NCBI GenBank assembly: GCA_013400115.1
Contig: VXBP01008555.1
Coordinates: 124,001 to 188,000 of the forward strand
Length of the DNA stretch: 64,000 nucleotides
Reading direction: 5' to 3'
Source of the DNA: Rhinopomastus cyanomelas
Taxonomy: Eukaryota; Chordata; Aves; Bucerotiformes; Rhinopomastidae
In this document: in pieces, positions 52,334 through 63,591 of the stretch
Layout of the letters: the number at the start of each line of letters is the position of its first letter
Numbering within the stretch: position 1 is the first letter of the stretch
Position numbers and translations under genes: made by a program
Notes under the pieces: model-generated
The model's input: the letters and a program-made list of their open reading frames with translations, nothing else
Databases searched by the model: none
What the model was told of the DNA's origin: nothing

Positions 52334-52799
52334 TCAAAGATTTGCTTGGTCTTTTAATTTATAGATTTTTGATTTTTATACTATTTTGTGTTCTACGGAA
52401 GAAGGATGGGAGGGCGGAAACGGGGCAAGTCCTGAACCTCTGTTGTGGGGCATGCAGGCAGACACTTGCAGACTGAAAAGGAGTGTGAGCAAATAAACAA
52501 ATTGCTAGTGGCATAATTTCTTGGAAATAAACCTAGCAAATTAGGCTTGTTAAAGCAAACACTGAAATAGCTAATGCCATTGAATTGTCAAAATTGAGAA
52601 CTGCAAAGATCCCAGTTAATTTACATATCACCAAAGCAAAAATAATGGGAAAATAATGAGCAATTATTGTCCCTGGCTCTCCCTATTCATTATTTAAAGT
52701 TAAGACATTTATCAGTGTGGAATTAAGTTGGCAAGATGAGTGCGTGGCACAGTTCTCTTGGTCAGTCAAAACTGAAGGAGGTGATGAGGAGTTTTAGAG
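52334..52799. promoter_or_regulatory. Unique AT-rich stretch, candidate conserved non-coding element
   Basis: 52480-52740 is AT-rich and repeat-free (AACAAATTGCTAGTGGC, GTTAATTTACATATCACC, GGAAAATAATGAGCAATTAT, ATTCATTATTTAAAG). High density of TAAT, CAATTA and ATTTAC words. No ORF. Confidence 0.38.
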
Positions 52800-53332
52800 G
52801 CACTGGTTAGACGGTTGCTTCTGGTACTGTGGCACCCAAAACTAGACCCAGCACCCACCTTGAGGGTGCTGGAGTGGGGCCAGAGAAGGGCTACAAGGCT
52901 GAGGAGAGGGATGGAGAACAGGCCCCATGAAGAGCAGCTGAGGGAACTGTCTACAGAAAAGGAGGCTGAGAGGAGATCTTATTGGAGACCTTCTTGCTCT
53001 CTACAGCTGCCTCAAAGGAGGTTGTAGCCAGGCTGGTGCTGGTCTCTTCTCCCAAATTCCTCATGATAGGACAAAGGGAAATGGCCTAAAATTGTGTCAG
53101 CAGACATTTAGGTTGGATCTTCAGAAGAAGTTCTTTGCTGAGAGAGTGGTTGGGCACTGGAACAGGCTGCCCAGCGAGGTGGTGGAGTCCCCATCTCTGG
53201 AGGTGTTTAAAAACAGAGTAGCTTGAGCACTTGAGGCCGTGGTGTAGGTGCTAGGGAGCTATTGGGATGAGGGCTGGACTTGATGCTCCTGGAGGTTCTT
53301 TCCAGCCATGATAATTCTATGATTCTATGAAC
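52800..53332 (+). mobile_element. CR1 type 3, 0.53 kb
   Basis: The most complete type 3 copy: ACTGGTTAGACGGTTGCTTC through GAGAACAGGCCCCATGAAGA, GGCTGGTGCTGGTCTCTTCT, the AGAGTAGCTTGAGCACTTG 3' UTR and tail ATAATTCTATGATTCTATGA. Frames broken. Confidence 0.93.
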
Positions 53333-53685
53333 AATATTCCTTGTGCAAGGAACTGGGCATCGGAAAGAGCAGTCAGGGCTTTTGGAATATTTTAGCAAGG
53401 TCTTGGTCACTTAGGAGTGGGGGCGATGCATCTTTGAGAGGGTATCAATGAGGTGTGGTTCACGTGCAGAACCAAATGTGTCTTGCGTGGAATTTTCAAG
53501 AGAGATTTAGAACTTTAGGGCTGTGGTTGGGTTTGGTCCATATTAGTGTCACTCATGTGTTGATGTTGCCTGCCAGCTTCTGGCAGATGTTGGGTGTCTT
53601 CTTTACTCCATAAGGCTTGGCTGGAAAGGTGGCCCTCCCCACTGTGTACCACTTGCATATGACACAGACACTGGAAGACACTGGA
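53333..53685. other. Unique sequence, nothing recognised
   Basis: Short unique spacer; no feature seen. Confidence 0.45.
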
Positions 53686-54125
53686 TCATAGAATCACAGA
53701 ACATTAGGGATTGGAAGAGACCTCAAATGATCATCCAGTTCAGTTCCCCTGCTACAGCAGGATCTCCCTAGATCCAGTCACACAGGAGCATGGTCAGGCA
53801 GGTTTTAAATGCCTCGAGAGAAGGAGACTCCACAAAGCCCTTGGGCAGCCCCTTCCAGTGCTCTGTCACCCTCATTGGGAGGAATTTGCTTCTCAGACTG
53901 ATGTGGAACCTCCTCTGCTCCAGCTCACACCTGCTGCCCCTTGTCCTGTCATTGGGTGCCCCTGAGCAGAACCTGGCTCCATCCTCCTGACACCCACCCT
54001 TCACCTATTTATTAACATTAATGAGATCACCCCTCAGGCTCCTTTTTTCCAAGCTCAAGAGCCCCATCTCCCTCAGCCTTTCCTCATCAGGGAGGTGCTC
54101 CACTCCCTTCACCATCTTCACGGTG
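53686..54125 (-). mobile_element. CR1 type 1, 0.44 kb
   Basis: Minus frame: [20 protein letters not shown] in one frame, then [20 protein letters not shown] to [10 protein letters not shown] in another, so one frameshift lies near 54005. The tail is AACATTAGGGATTGGAAGAG. Confidence 0.94.
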
Positions 54126-55332
54126 CTGCGAAAATGATGGGTATTGAAGACTGCTGAAAGTTGGGCTCTTTGTGGCCACAGGCTGTCTCTGAACTGAAGC
54201 TTCAATGGTGTCGTAGGCAGGAGAGGCTTCTGCCGTGCCTTGGCTTCCACCAGCAGTGTTTCATCTAACCTTTAAACCCACCTACCACCACTGCCTCGGT
54301 GGAGATGGCTGCTGGAGCCAGTGAGGCAATTCACAGGGCTGCGCGTGGTTTGACTCGCACAGCTCCTAGCTCTGCAATGAGCTTTGACAGATGCTATCAG
54401 TGCATCTCCCCATAAATAAATATGTAATCGGGCTGCGTGCTACACTTTCACATCCTGAGGAGGAAATTCTGACACTCCTGTCCTTTTATCTTTCGCATCC
54501 CTCAGCAGCTGTGAAAAAAGCCTCTGACCTCGGATGCTCATTTTTATCATTTCATTTCATCACGAGTTGGAGCCTGTGGAGTTTTGTTACTCTCTGCTAT
54601 GAAGGAGGAGGAGGAAAGCAGCAGGCGTTTTGTTTAAATTCTTAATTGCAGGCACAGCAGGATTATGGAAATGTCAAGAGGGAAGTGACAGGGAAGACCT
54701 GACAAACACACGGGGGTTGGCTGATTCACTGCTTTCACTCTTCCACCAGGATGGTGGGAGGGTTATGAATCAAACCCATCTCATGGGCTCCCTGACCAGT
54801 ACACCCATATGCCGGACTGGTCGGTGTGGGGTGCAGCCTGCTGTGTTTAGCAGGTCTTGCTCAAGATTAGCAGAGAGTAATAGAACAGTCTGGCAGCAAA
54901 GAGATGGAAGGAGGGCCAGAGCAGCAGGGTTTGGTCACCCTTTGTGTGCAGGGATACTCATGAAGCTGGTCTGAGGTGCTGGCATGGCACCTACTTGTGA
55001 TATGCCAAATTGTCTGCAGAGCCTCTGCTGCTCTGTAACCCCAGGGATGGCTGTTTGGGCTGGAGAAAACCAGGAGAAGGCTGATTCCAAACAGCTTGGC
55101 AAACCTCTGCCTCACTGTGATTTAGAGGATGTTGCTATTCGGTTCCTTCTTTTCTCCAGTTTGACTCCTGCATAAGGTTTTATTCTGCCTCTCAGGAACC
55201 TGAAGCCTAGTGGCTTTGTGAGCAGATTGAATATGAGTCACTGGTTCTCTCCAGATGCTGAAAGAGCAGTCTCCTCACCTCTTAGCCCTCCTCTTTGAAA
55301 AGGGGGCAGATGCATCGTGCTGCTGCTGCTGG
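54126..55332. other. Unique sequence, nothing recognised
   Basis: About 1.2 kb. A (GCT)n run of 4-5 units is at 55319-55332. ORFs of 82-114 codons are unrecognised. Confidence 0.45.
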
Positions 55333-55778
55333 CACAGAATCACAAAACATTAGGGATCGGAGAGGACCTTGAAAGATCATCCACTCCAATCCCCCCGACA
55401 CAGCAGGATCCCTTAGATCAAGTCACCCAGGAACATGGCCAGGTGGGTTTTAACTCTCTCCAGAGAAGGAGACTCCACAACCCCCCTGGGCAGCCCCTTC
55501 CAGTGCTCTGTCACCCTCACTGGGAACAAGGTCCTTCTCAGATTGATGTGGAGCCTCCTCTGCTCCAGTTCACACCCACTTCCCCTTGTCCTACCATTGG
55601 GTGCCCCTGAGCAGAGCCTGGCTCCATCCTCCTGACACCCACCCTTTCCATACTCATCAACATTCATGGGGTCACCCCTCAGTCTCCTTTTTTCCAAGCT
55701 CAAGAGCCCCATCTCCTTCAGCCTTTCCTCATCAGAGAGCCAACATCTTTGTGGCTCTCAAGCAGTTCCATGTCCTTC
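55333..55778 (-). mobile_element. CR1 type 1, open ORF2 C-terminus
   Basis: Minus frame [20 protein letters not shown] then [20 protein letters not shown] to LAMFLGDLI, 99 codons open. The 5' end shows a deletion, joining CATCAGAGAGCC to CTTTGTGGCTCTCAAGC. Confidence 0.94.
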
Positions 55779-55904
55779 ATGGACTTCCAAGTGCTAGAGC
55801 CTAACAAGTGTCACAGATGGGATTCAAGCTTGGCGCTGCTTGGGACGTTCCCTAAATCCTCAGGGGTCTGTTGCCCTGTCAAAGCCACCCATGCTCAAAA
55901 TGTT

Positions 55905-56270
55905 TCACAGAATCATAGAATCATTCAGGTTGGAAAAGACCCTTGGGCTCATCAAGTCCAACTATTAACACTGTTCTACAAGGTCACCCCTAAATCAGAT
56001 CCCTCAGCACTACATCTGAGCATCTTCTAAACTCATCCAGGGATGGTGACTCAACCCCTACCCTAGGCAGCCCAGTCCAGTCCCTGACCACTCTCTCCAG
56101 GAAGAATTTCTTCCTGATGTCCAGTCTAACCCTCCCTGTTGAAGCTGGAAGCCCTTCCCTCTGCTTCTGTCACTGATGACCTGTGAGAAGAGCCCAGCAC
56201 CAGCATCTCTACAGGGTCCTTGCAGAGAGTTGTAGTGAGGGATGAGGTCTCCCCTCAGCCCCAAACAGCC
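55905..56270 (-). mobile_element. CR1 type 4, 0.37 kb
   Basis: Tail AATCATTCAGGTTGGAAAAG. The minus strand encodes LRGDLIPHYNSLQGPCRDAG and [20 protein letters not shown]. Truncated at CAGCCCCAAACAGCCCC. Confidence 0.93.
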
Positions 56271-56919
56271 CCAAAATGATGTGGGTGAGGTGGATACCAA
56301 ATGGACTCTGAGGCTCTGTTCCTTCCTGGAACATAAGGAAGGGTCCAGCAGGAGAAGGAGTAGGACTGAAAGAGACACCACTCAAAGTTATGTCCAAGGG
56401 TTATTCACGTTGTGAGACTCAAGGCACCCAGCACAGGCTCTGCAGATGTTAAGGTGATGGGGCTGGACCAGAAACAGCCTTGTTCTGCTGGCAGCTCTGA
56501 ACTTGGGGCTGTGAGGGGTGGTGGCTGGAGCTTGTAACTGGAGGGTATTAAACTTGTTCCCACTAATGTCAGTGAAATTAGGATTAGACTCATTGTGCTT
56601 TCAGTCTCTGACCTCACTTAACTTTCACAGCTGTTGGGGAAGGAGATTGCTCCTGCCTTTTTGGGCTGTTTTGCTGCCTTGCTTACTAAAAGGATTTTTT
56701 TCTTTGGTAGGGCCTTAGAAAGATGTTTGTGACATTTTGAGCTGAACTTTGCTGTTTCAGCAGCCAACAATGAAGGTGAAACCAGGCAGTTGTTCCATAA
56801 GCAGCAGAACTAATTAGCCACTGGATTTGTATCCTACTTTCCTGACCTCTGACTTTCCCTTTGTAATACCAGCTCTTCCCACACAACCACTGGGTTCCTC
56901 TCCCCTTCCTCACAGAAAC
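56271..56919. other. Unique sequence, nothing recognised
   Basis: No repeat or gene recognised. Confidence 0.45.
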
Positions 56920-57450
56920 ACAGAATCATTGAGGCTGGAGAAGCCCTCTGAGCTCAGCCAGCCCAGACCAGCAGCTAACATCACCCCAGCGGCCACACCA
57001 CGGCACAAAGGGCCACAGCCAGGCTGGCCTTCAAGACCTCCAAGGATGGGGACTCCACCACTGCCCTGGGCAGCCCAGTCCAGGCTCTGATCACCCTTTC
57101 CATCAAGAAGGGCTTCTTAACATCCAGCCTAACCCTCCCCTGGCAGCTTCAGGCTCTGCCCTCTCATCCTGGTGCTGGCTGCCTGGGAGAAGAGCCTGAT
57201 CCCCAACTGACTACAACCTCCCTTCAGGGAGTTGGAGAGAGGGAGAAGGTCCCCCCTGAGTCTTCTCCAGGCTCAACACCCCCAGCTCCCTCAGCCTCTC
57301 CCCATCAGCCTTTCCCTCCAGTCCCTTCCCCAGCCTCGTTGCTCCTCTGCACCCGCTCCAGCCTCTCAATCTCTTGAAGTGAGGGGCCCACCACTGCCTG
57401 CAGTGCTGGAGGGGAGGCCTCCCCAGTGCCCAGGACAGGGGGAGAATTAA
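56920..57450 (-). mobile_element. CR1 type 2, 0.53 kb
   Basis: Tail ACAGAATCATTGAGGCTGGA. The body runs to CAGTGCCCAGGACAGGGGGA. Upstream coding spacer (GGGGCCCACCACTGCCTGC) is intact, as in the copy at 16004-16565. Confidence 0.93.
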
Positions 57451-58151
57451 TGCCCTTTAGCTGCTTGGCAGTCGTGAGTGGTACTGGTCGTGGCGGGTGG
57501 GTTCACATGTGCTGATGCAGAGGCCTGCTTGCCATGCAGAGCAGGCATTTTCTCAGCTCACATGACAGCCAAAGCACTGATTTGGCTCTTCCACATTCCC
57601 AGCATATTTTTTCCCAGGATTTCTCACTGTTTAATTATCTCTGAGCCTTCTGTCAGTCCAGGGCAAAGACACTTAATATCCTAGAAGAAGGGATCTGATG
57701 TTCAGATGGACAAGCTTGTTGATGTCTTTTGTCTCTTGAACTTATATGGAAAGCAAACCGCTGCCATACTGCATCTGCTGTGGCTTACAGAGGAGTCAAA
57801 CTGAAACACAGCAGAGAACTGAGTAGTGTGAACTGGCTGTGAGGACACCCTTGAGAGGACACATGAGGTGTTTGGGATATTCTGAGCAGTTGTTTGGTAT
57901 TTAGGGAGTCCTCTGTCCCACTGGCATTGTGAACTTCTGGTCATGTCCTTCCCATAGGGGACATCTGGATGGGCTGAGTCAATGGGCAGGGGCCAAGTGC
58001 ACCTGGCCAAGAGCCAGGTGGTGCAGCACAGGTAGATGTCTTGGGATGGATTCTGAGACCATTTCTTATGTGAATCCTGACCCAGAGTTACTCAAAGAAG
58101 TCACTTAGGTCTGTTTTTCTTAGCTCCATAGCTCAGGACAGCTGAGCATGA
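57451..58151. other. Unique sequence, nothing recognised
   Basis: About 700 bases with no recognised feature. Confidence 0.45.
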
Positions 58152-58240
58152 CCACAGAATCATAGAATCATTAGGGATTGGAAGGGACCTCGAAAGATCA
58201 TCTAGTCCAACCCCCCTGCCACAGCAGGATCATTTCACTG
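58152..58240 (-). mobile_element. CR1 type 1 tail
   Basis: CACAGAATCATAGAATCATT to GCCACAGCAGGATCATT. Stacked in front of the type 6 copy, same orientation. Confidence 0.9.
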
Positions 58241-58251
58241 GAGAAGTTATG

Positions 58252-58691
58252 GAATCAGAATCACTCAGGGTTAGAAGGGACCACCTGACCATCCAGCTCC
58301 AACCCCCCCACCCGGATGGGACACCCCACCCTAGATCAGGCTGGCCAGAGCCCCATCCAGCCTGGCCTTAAACACCTCCAAGGATGGAGCCTCCATCATC
58401 TCCCTGGACAACCCATTCCAGGCTCTCACCACTCTCATGGTGAAGAACTTCCTCCTCACATCCACTCTAAATCTCCCCATCTCCAACTTTGCTCCATCCC
58501 CCCTAGTCCTGTCACTACCTGACATCCTAGAAAGTCCCTCCTCAACCTTTTTGTAGCCCCCTTCAGATACTGGAAGGCCACAAGAAGGTCACCTGGGAGC
58601 CTCCTCTTCTTCAGACTGAACAGCCCCAACTCTCTGTCTGGCCTCACAGGAGAGGTCCTCCAGCCCTCTGATCATCCTCGTGGCCCTCCTC
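58252..58691 (-). mobile_element. CR1 type 6, fullest copy
   Basis: Tail GAATCACTCAGGGTTAGAAG. The minus frame reads [36 protein letters not shown] and MSGSDRTRGDGAKLEMGRFR to FKARLDGALASLI. It ends at an N at 58692 after GTGGCCCTCCTC. Confidence 0.92.
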
Positions 58692-58692
58692 N

Positions 58693-58808
58693 GGGGCCCT
58701 GAGTCACCTGCTCTTGTGAAGGTGTCCCTGCCTGTGCAGGGGGGTTGGTGCTGGATGATCTTTAAGGTCCCTTCCAGCCCTGGCCATTTTCTGTGTTTCT
58801 ATGATTTT
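58693..58808 (+). mobile_element. CR1 type 7 tail beyond a single N
   Basis: GAGTCACCTGCTCTTGTGAA, TTGGTGCTGGATGATCTTTA, ending TGTGTTTCTATGATTTTA. Opposite orientation to the element on the other side of the N. Confidence 0.88.
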
Positions 58809-59064
58809 ACAGAATCACAGAACATTAGGGAGTGGAAGTGACCTTGAATGATCATCCAGTCCAATCCCCTCACCACATCAGGATCCCCTAGATCCAGTGA
58901 CACAGGAACATGCCCAGGCAGGTTTTAAATGCCTCCAGAGAAGGAGACTCCCTAACACCCCTGGGCAGCCCCTTCGAGTGCTCTGTCACCCTCATCAGGA
59001 AGAAGTTCCTTCTCAGATTGATGTGGAACCTCCTGTTCCAGCTCGCACCCACTGCCCCTTGATT
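58809..59064 (-). mobile_element. CR1 type 1 fragment
   Basis: ACAGAATCACAGAACATTAG to GCCCCTTGATTCTGTGACC. The minus frame RRFHINLRRNFFLMRVTEHS to CLGMFLCHWI. The upstream end meets an octamer-like GATTCTGTGACC, possibly the remnant of another tail. Confidence 0.92.
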
Positions 59065-60176
59065 CTGTGACCCAAACCTCTGAGGAAGAAGTGGTAACAA
59101 GACAGGGGCCAGCATTGTGCCAGTGAATGTACATTCCAAGTCAGCACCCTGAAAAGGGCCCAGAATTTATCGCACTGCTGTTGTCATTTCCCATTCACTG
59201 GCCTGACTGAATAAAGAAGAGCTGCACAGAGCTCTGCATCACTTGTTTGACTTTAAGAGTCAGTCAATGATAGATGCCTGTATCCTTGGATGAGGATAAT
59301 CCAGTCGTACAGCCTGGCTGGCTCTCAGCTGTGCTCTGAGAAAGGAGTGAGAGCAGTGAAATATTTACTTTTGGTACTTTTCAACAAGAGGAGTTGGCAG
59401 GGCGTGGGAAAAGAAAAGCTAGTCCTGGTGGGTGAGGGTTGCAGGGGAAGAGGAGTAGGGGAGAATCTAATCTGCTTGCTGGTAGGAAGAGGGCATAAAA
59501 GGGTCTTGGCAAGAAAAGAGCCATTCTTTTGATTTCTCAGGGGTGAGAAATGGAGGCAGAATATTCAATGAACATAACTCCACCGTTGTCAATGCAGTCA
59601 GCTCTGTTTATGCCAGACGCTCCATTTGACCCAGAGCTTTGATTAAACCCCCCCTCACCCCATCCTGATTCCCCCCCAAATGTTCCAATAAAAAAGAGGT
59701 AATGAAAAGCCTTGTGTTTTGCTTAAAGAGCACCCAGCTCTGGAGTAATTTATGAAAGCTGAAAGGATTAAATGTCATCAGGGAAACCAAGAAAAAAGCA
59801 AATGAGTCTGTAATTAAATGTTTAGCCCAGCCAAGGCAGTATGGCATTGCCAGTGTGAATAATGTATAGGGGAAACATCCCAAGATCTCTGCTCACTTTC
59901 ATTAACTGAATCTATATTAATGCAAAACAAGGCAGCTGTGTAATTTCCAACCTACTCTGGATTTGTTAGCGTTTTGATGGTACTGCAACACAAAATCTTC
60001 ACTTGAGATCAGTGCCAGCTTGTGCTTGGAGTTATGCAAACATGTCGAAGATATGATACCCGCTGCGAGGAGCAAACAGGAGGGGAAGGGAAAACAAACA
60101 GTGGAGGGGGGGAAGATGCTGTAGAAGAGTCTGGACAGGCTGGATCAATGGGAGGAGGCAAACAGGGTGAGATCCA
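59065..60176. other. Unique sequence, candidate conserved part
   Basis: 59690-60010 is AT-rich and repeat-free (TCTGTAATTAAATGTTTAGC, TTTCATTAACTGAATCTATA). No gene. The G-rich part 60075-60130 precedes the next CR1. Confidence 0.4.
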
Positions 60177-60252
60177 CAGAATCACAGAACGTTAGGGATT
60201 GGAAGGGACCTTGAAAGATCATCTAGTGCAATCCCCCTGCCACAGCAGGATC
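60177..60252 (-). mobile_element. CR1 type 1 tail abutting type 2
   Basis: CACAGAATCACAGAACGTTA to CCACAGCAGGATCA. It meets a plus-strand type 2 copy base to base. Confidence 0.9.
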
Positions 60253-61010
60253 AAGAGGATGAACTGCAGAGTCCTACACTTTGGCTACAATAACCCCCTG
60301 CAGCTACAGACAGAGTGGCTGGAGAGTGGCCTGGCAGAGAGGCATCTGGCAGTACTGGTTGGCAACTGGCTGAACAGGAACCAGCAGGGTGCCCACGTGG
60401 CCAGAAGGCCAGTGGCATCCTGGCTTGGATCAGGAATAATACGGTCAGCAGGACTGGGGATGTCATTTTCCCACTCTGTCCTGGGCACTGGGGAGGCCTC
60501 CCCTCAAGTACCAGGGGAAGTTGTGAGCCCCTTCCTTCAAGAAAGAGATGGAGGGGCTGGAGCGGGTACAGAGGAGCAACGAGGCTGGGGAAGGGACTGG
60601 AGGGAAATCTGCTGATGAGGAGAGGCTGAGGGAGCTGGCAGATGTTCAGCGGAGAAAAGAGGAGACTCAAGGGGGACCTTCTCCCTCTCTCTAGCTCCCT
60701 GAAGGAAGCTTGCAGTCAAGTGGGGTCAGGCTCTAGGATGAGAGCCAGCACTAGGATGAGAGGGCAGGGCCTGAAGGTGCCAGAGGAGGGTTAGGTTGGA
60801 TGTCAGGAAGCCCTTCCTCATGATCAGAGCCTGGACTGGACTGCCCAGGGCAGTGGTGGGGTCCCCATCCCTGGAGGTGTTGAAGGGCAGCCTGGCTGTG
60901 GCCCTCAGTGCCCTGGTGTGGCCACTGTGGTGATGTGAGGTGCTGGTCTGGTCTGGCTGATCTCAGAGGGCTTTTCCAGCCTCAATAACTCTGTGACTCA
61001 GTGAAATGAC
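60253..61010 (+). mobile_element. CR1 type 2, 0.76 kb
   Basis: Starts with MNCRVLHFGYNNPLQLQTEW, then GCCAGTGGCATCCTGGCTTG (AKRPVASWLGSGIIRS in a shifted frame), the RSNEAGEGTGGKSADEERLR block and the tail CAATAACTCTGTGACTCAGT. The leading ~60 codons parallel 18549-19285. Confidence 0.93.
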
Positions 61011-61730
61011 TGCCAACCTCTGACCGTGGCAGAACCGTGCCTGGAAATCCCTGGCCTCCTCTTTAGCAGCCTTGTCTGTGCAAATCTGAACAGATTGCCT
61101 AAGAGTTGGGAAGAGACTTGAGGTTTATTTTCCAATTAAAGTGATTAACTCAATACAATGCAAAGATGGTGGTTGGCTGGGTAACAAAGAACTAAAATAT
61201 GTGATGTTCTTTTGCCGTGGGCACATCAAAGGAGATGAGAAATGAATGATGAAATTCAACTTGCACTGTGCAGCAATCAAAATGCTACAGAAAGGTCATT
61301 TAACTTCACTTGATTGTCTGTTATCATTCTGGGAAGACAGGTTTTTGTCCAAATACGGAGATTTAGTGCCAAAGATTTTAAGTCTAATCAAGCTCAACAA
61401 TTAGTAGAGACAGTCTCCGTCACAATTGTCAATTAACCTCCAGGTGAGAAATTCAGGATAACCTGAACCGTTGCTTAAGCTCGTGTCAAAATAATACCCT
61501 GTGGGGTTAAACGAAGCCTTCATCGAGTTTTACCTGTGTGCAGGTAGCCAGGTGAGGTGCTACAACCCCCTCACATACCTTCTGCACCTTTAAAAATCTA
61601 TTTTCCAGTTCTTTTGAAGCTTAATTGAGTTTTTTGGCAACTAAATACTGTTATTAACCTGTGGAGTTTTCTGTCTGACTTTTGCTGATCAGCATAACTG
61701 GTTTTGTAAAATCATTGGGTAAATCAGGGG
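61011..61730. promoter_or_regulatory. Unique AT-rich stretch, candidate conserved non-coding element
   Basis: 61120-61500 is repeat-free and AT-rich (TTTCCAATTAAAGTGATTAA, CACAATTGTCAATTAACCTC, ACTTGATTGTCTGTTATC, AAGTCTAATCAAGC). Contains several CAATTA/TGATTG words. The strongest CNE-like block by eye. No ORF. Confidence 0.4.
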
Positions 61731-61739
61731 GACACCCCA

Positions 61740-62200
61740 TGAAGCTGCTGTGGGGCTCAGGCTGATGTCCCGTGGGGCTTATGTGAGCTCTGGGGTTCAG
61801 GGGGATACTTCATACAATCATTGTGGGGCTCAGAGGAATGTCTCATATTGCTGAGGTGGGCTGTGGGATTCAGGGTGATGCTCTGTTAGGCTGTCATGGG
61901 GGTCAAGGAGACACCCAATAGGCCTGCAATAGGTTGTGGGTCTCAGGGTGATGCTTCATGGGGCTGCTGTGTGGCTCATGGGGATGCTCCAGAGGGCTGC
62001 ATTGGGCTGTAGTTCTCAGGGAGATGCTCCCTGGGCCTGAGGTGGGGCTCAGAGTGATGTGCCATGCCACTGTAGGTCTTTGAGAGATGTCCCAAGGGGT
62101 TGAGATGGACTGTGGGGCTCAAGGAGATGTCCTACAAAGCTGCTATGGGGCTAAGGGAGATGCCCCATGGAGCTGAGGTGGGCTGTGGGGCTTGGTGGGA
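61740..62200 (+). repeat. Decayed 36-bp minisatellite, about 13 units
   Basis: The motif (T)GGGGCTCAGG-(A/T)GATG-YCCC recurs at about 61751, 61791, 61824, 61863, 61898, 61937, 61972, 62011, 62043, 62073, 62112, 62145 and 62186. Spacings are 30-41, mean about 36. Units are diverged, with alternating forms around GGGGCTGCTGTG and GAGGTGGGCTGTG. Confidence 0.8.
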
Positions 62201-62257
62201 AGCACCAGAGGACTGGAGCAAGATGCAGGTTGTCCCTTGGCAGCTGTGAGTGGATGC

Positions 62258-62426
62258 TGGGACTGGACTGCCCAGGGCAGTGGTGGAGTCTCCATCCCTG
62301 GAGGTGCTGAAGGCCATCCTGGCTGTGGCCCTCAGTGTCCTGGTGTGGCCACTGGGGTGATGTTAGGTCCTGATCTGGGCTGGCTGAGCTCAGAGGGCTT
62401 TTCCAGCCTCAATCATTCTGTGATTT
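62258..62426 (+). mobile_element. CR1 type 2 3' fragment
   Basis: GACTGGACTGCCCAGGGCAG to CAATCATTCTGTGATT. It directly follows the minisatellite. Confidence 0.92.
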
Positions 62427-62679
62427 GTGGATTCTTTATGTGATTCTTAGAATGAAGAAAGGACTCTAGGACTGCACAAGCTGATGGGCTGTTCCTGATA
62501 CCTTTAGTTCTGGGCTGTAGCAAAAGAGTCTGAAGCAAGAAAGTGTGGGAGGGGATGCACCCTGCAGAGATGCTGTCCTATCTAGGGGCTAGGGGCAGCT
62601 GGGTTTACACCTTAAACAGGAGTGCCAGTTGCAGGCTGTTGACACAAACCAGATCAAGGGAGGGTCCTCTGCCCCTTTA

Positions 62680-63237
62680 TTCTGTTTAGTGAGGCTGCAC
62701 CTGGAATCCTGTGTCCAGTTCTGGTCTCCTCAGCTCTAGAGGGATAGAGAATTAATGGAGAGAGTTCAACGCAGAGCTGTGAGGGTGACTGGGGGTCTGA
62801 CACAACTGCTTTATGAAGAGAGATTGAGAGCATTGGGACTGCTCAGTTTGGACAAAAGAAGGCTCCGAGGGGATTTAATCCCTGTCTATAAATCCATGAG
62901 AGCTGGGTGCTGAGAAGAAAGGAATCCTCTCTGTTCAGGGGTGTCAGACAGGACGGGGGGTGATGGATGCCAGCTTGAACACAGGGAGCTTCACCTTAAC
63001 CTGAGGAAAGACTTCACAGTCAGAGGTATTAACTATCGGAAGGGGTTGGCCAGGGAGGGTGTGGAGTCCCCTTCTCTGGGGATGTTTCAGACCCTCTAGA
63101 TGTGGTTCTGTGGAGCTGATTGAGGCTTTTTAGGTGGTTCTGCTTTTCAGTGATTTGTACCCTGCTTGAGCAGGAGAGTTGGACCTGATGGCCTTTGAAG
63201 GCCTCTTCCAACCCTGATGGACTGTGCAAACTGTGTA
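62680..63237 (+). mobile_element. CR1 type 8, diverged old copy
   Basis: GTGAGGCTGCACCTGGAATC, then [23 protein letters not shown] codons, CACAGGGAGCTTCACCTTAA, and tail GGACCTGATGGCCTTTGAAG ending CCTGATGGACTGTGC. It differs from types 1-7 in the 3' UTR (GCTTTTTAGGTGGTTCTGC), and its frame is broken. Confidence 0.85.
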
Positions 63238-63523
63238 AAATCCAACACCAGGGTTTCCAGAGTCTTCCAGCAAGAGACATTAGGAACAATTCAGTTCATT
63301 GATTTTGTGCCAATACTTATCCCCTCCTGGGAGCCTTTGCTCCCTCAGATGGGGTCTGGGTTCTAGGCACAATGCAACAGATGCTGATCTTTCTGTTGAC
63401 TCAGCTGATGTTTCTCTGATGACTTCTTTCCCCCTTGTTTCTGCCCTGCTCTCCACACTTGGGATAGTGGAATGTGGCATCATTTGTCTTAAGAGGGGCT
63501 TTGTGCATCTCAACCTCAGCCCT

Positions 63524-63591
63524 GTGCACTGGGTGAAGGTGTGCGTTGGGTGAAGGTATGTGTTGGGTGAAGATGTGTGGTGGGTGAAGGT
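63524..63591 (+). repeat. 17-bp minisatellite, four units
   Basis: GTGCACTGGGTGAAGGT, GTGCGTTGGGTGAAGGT, ATGTGTTGGGTGAAGAT and GTGTGGTGGGTGAAGGT in perfect register, ending at a CR1 coding sequence. Confidence 0.9.

Noticed and set aside
15856..52744. 18-bp exact match AAGTTGGCAAGATGAGTG at about 15856 and 52726
   Set aside because: No similarity beyond the 18 bases on either side; could be a chance match or a tiny repeat remnant, too little to call.
61740..62200. Regular repeats resembling a CRISPR array
   Set aside because: Units are diverged and contiguous without unique spacers, and the genome is a bird's.
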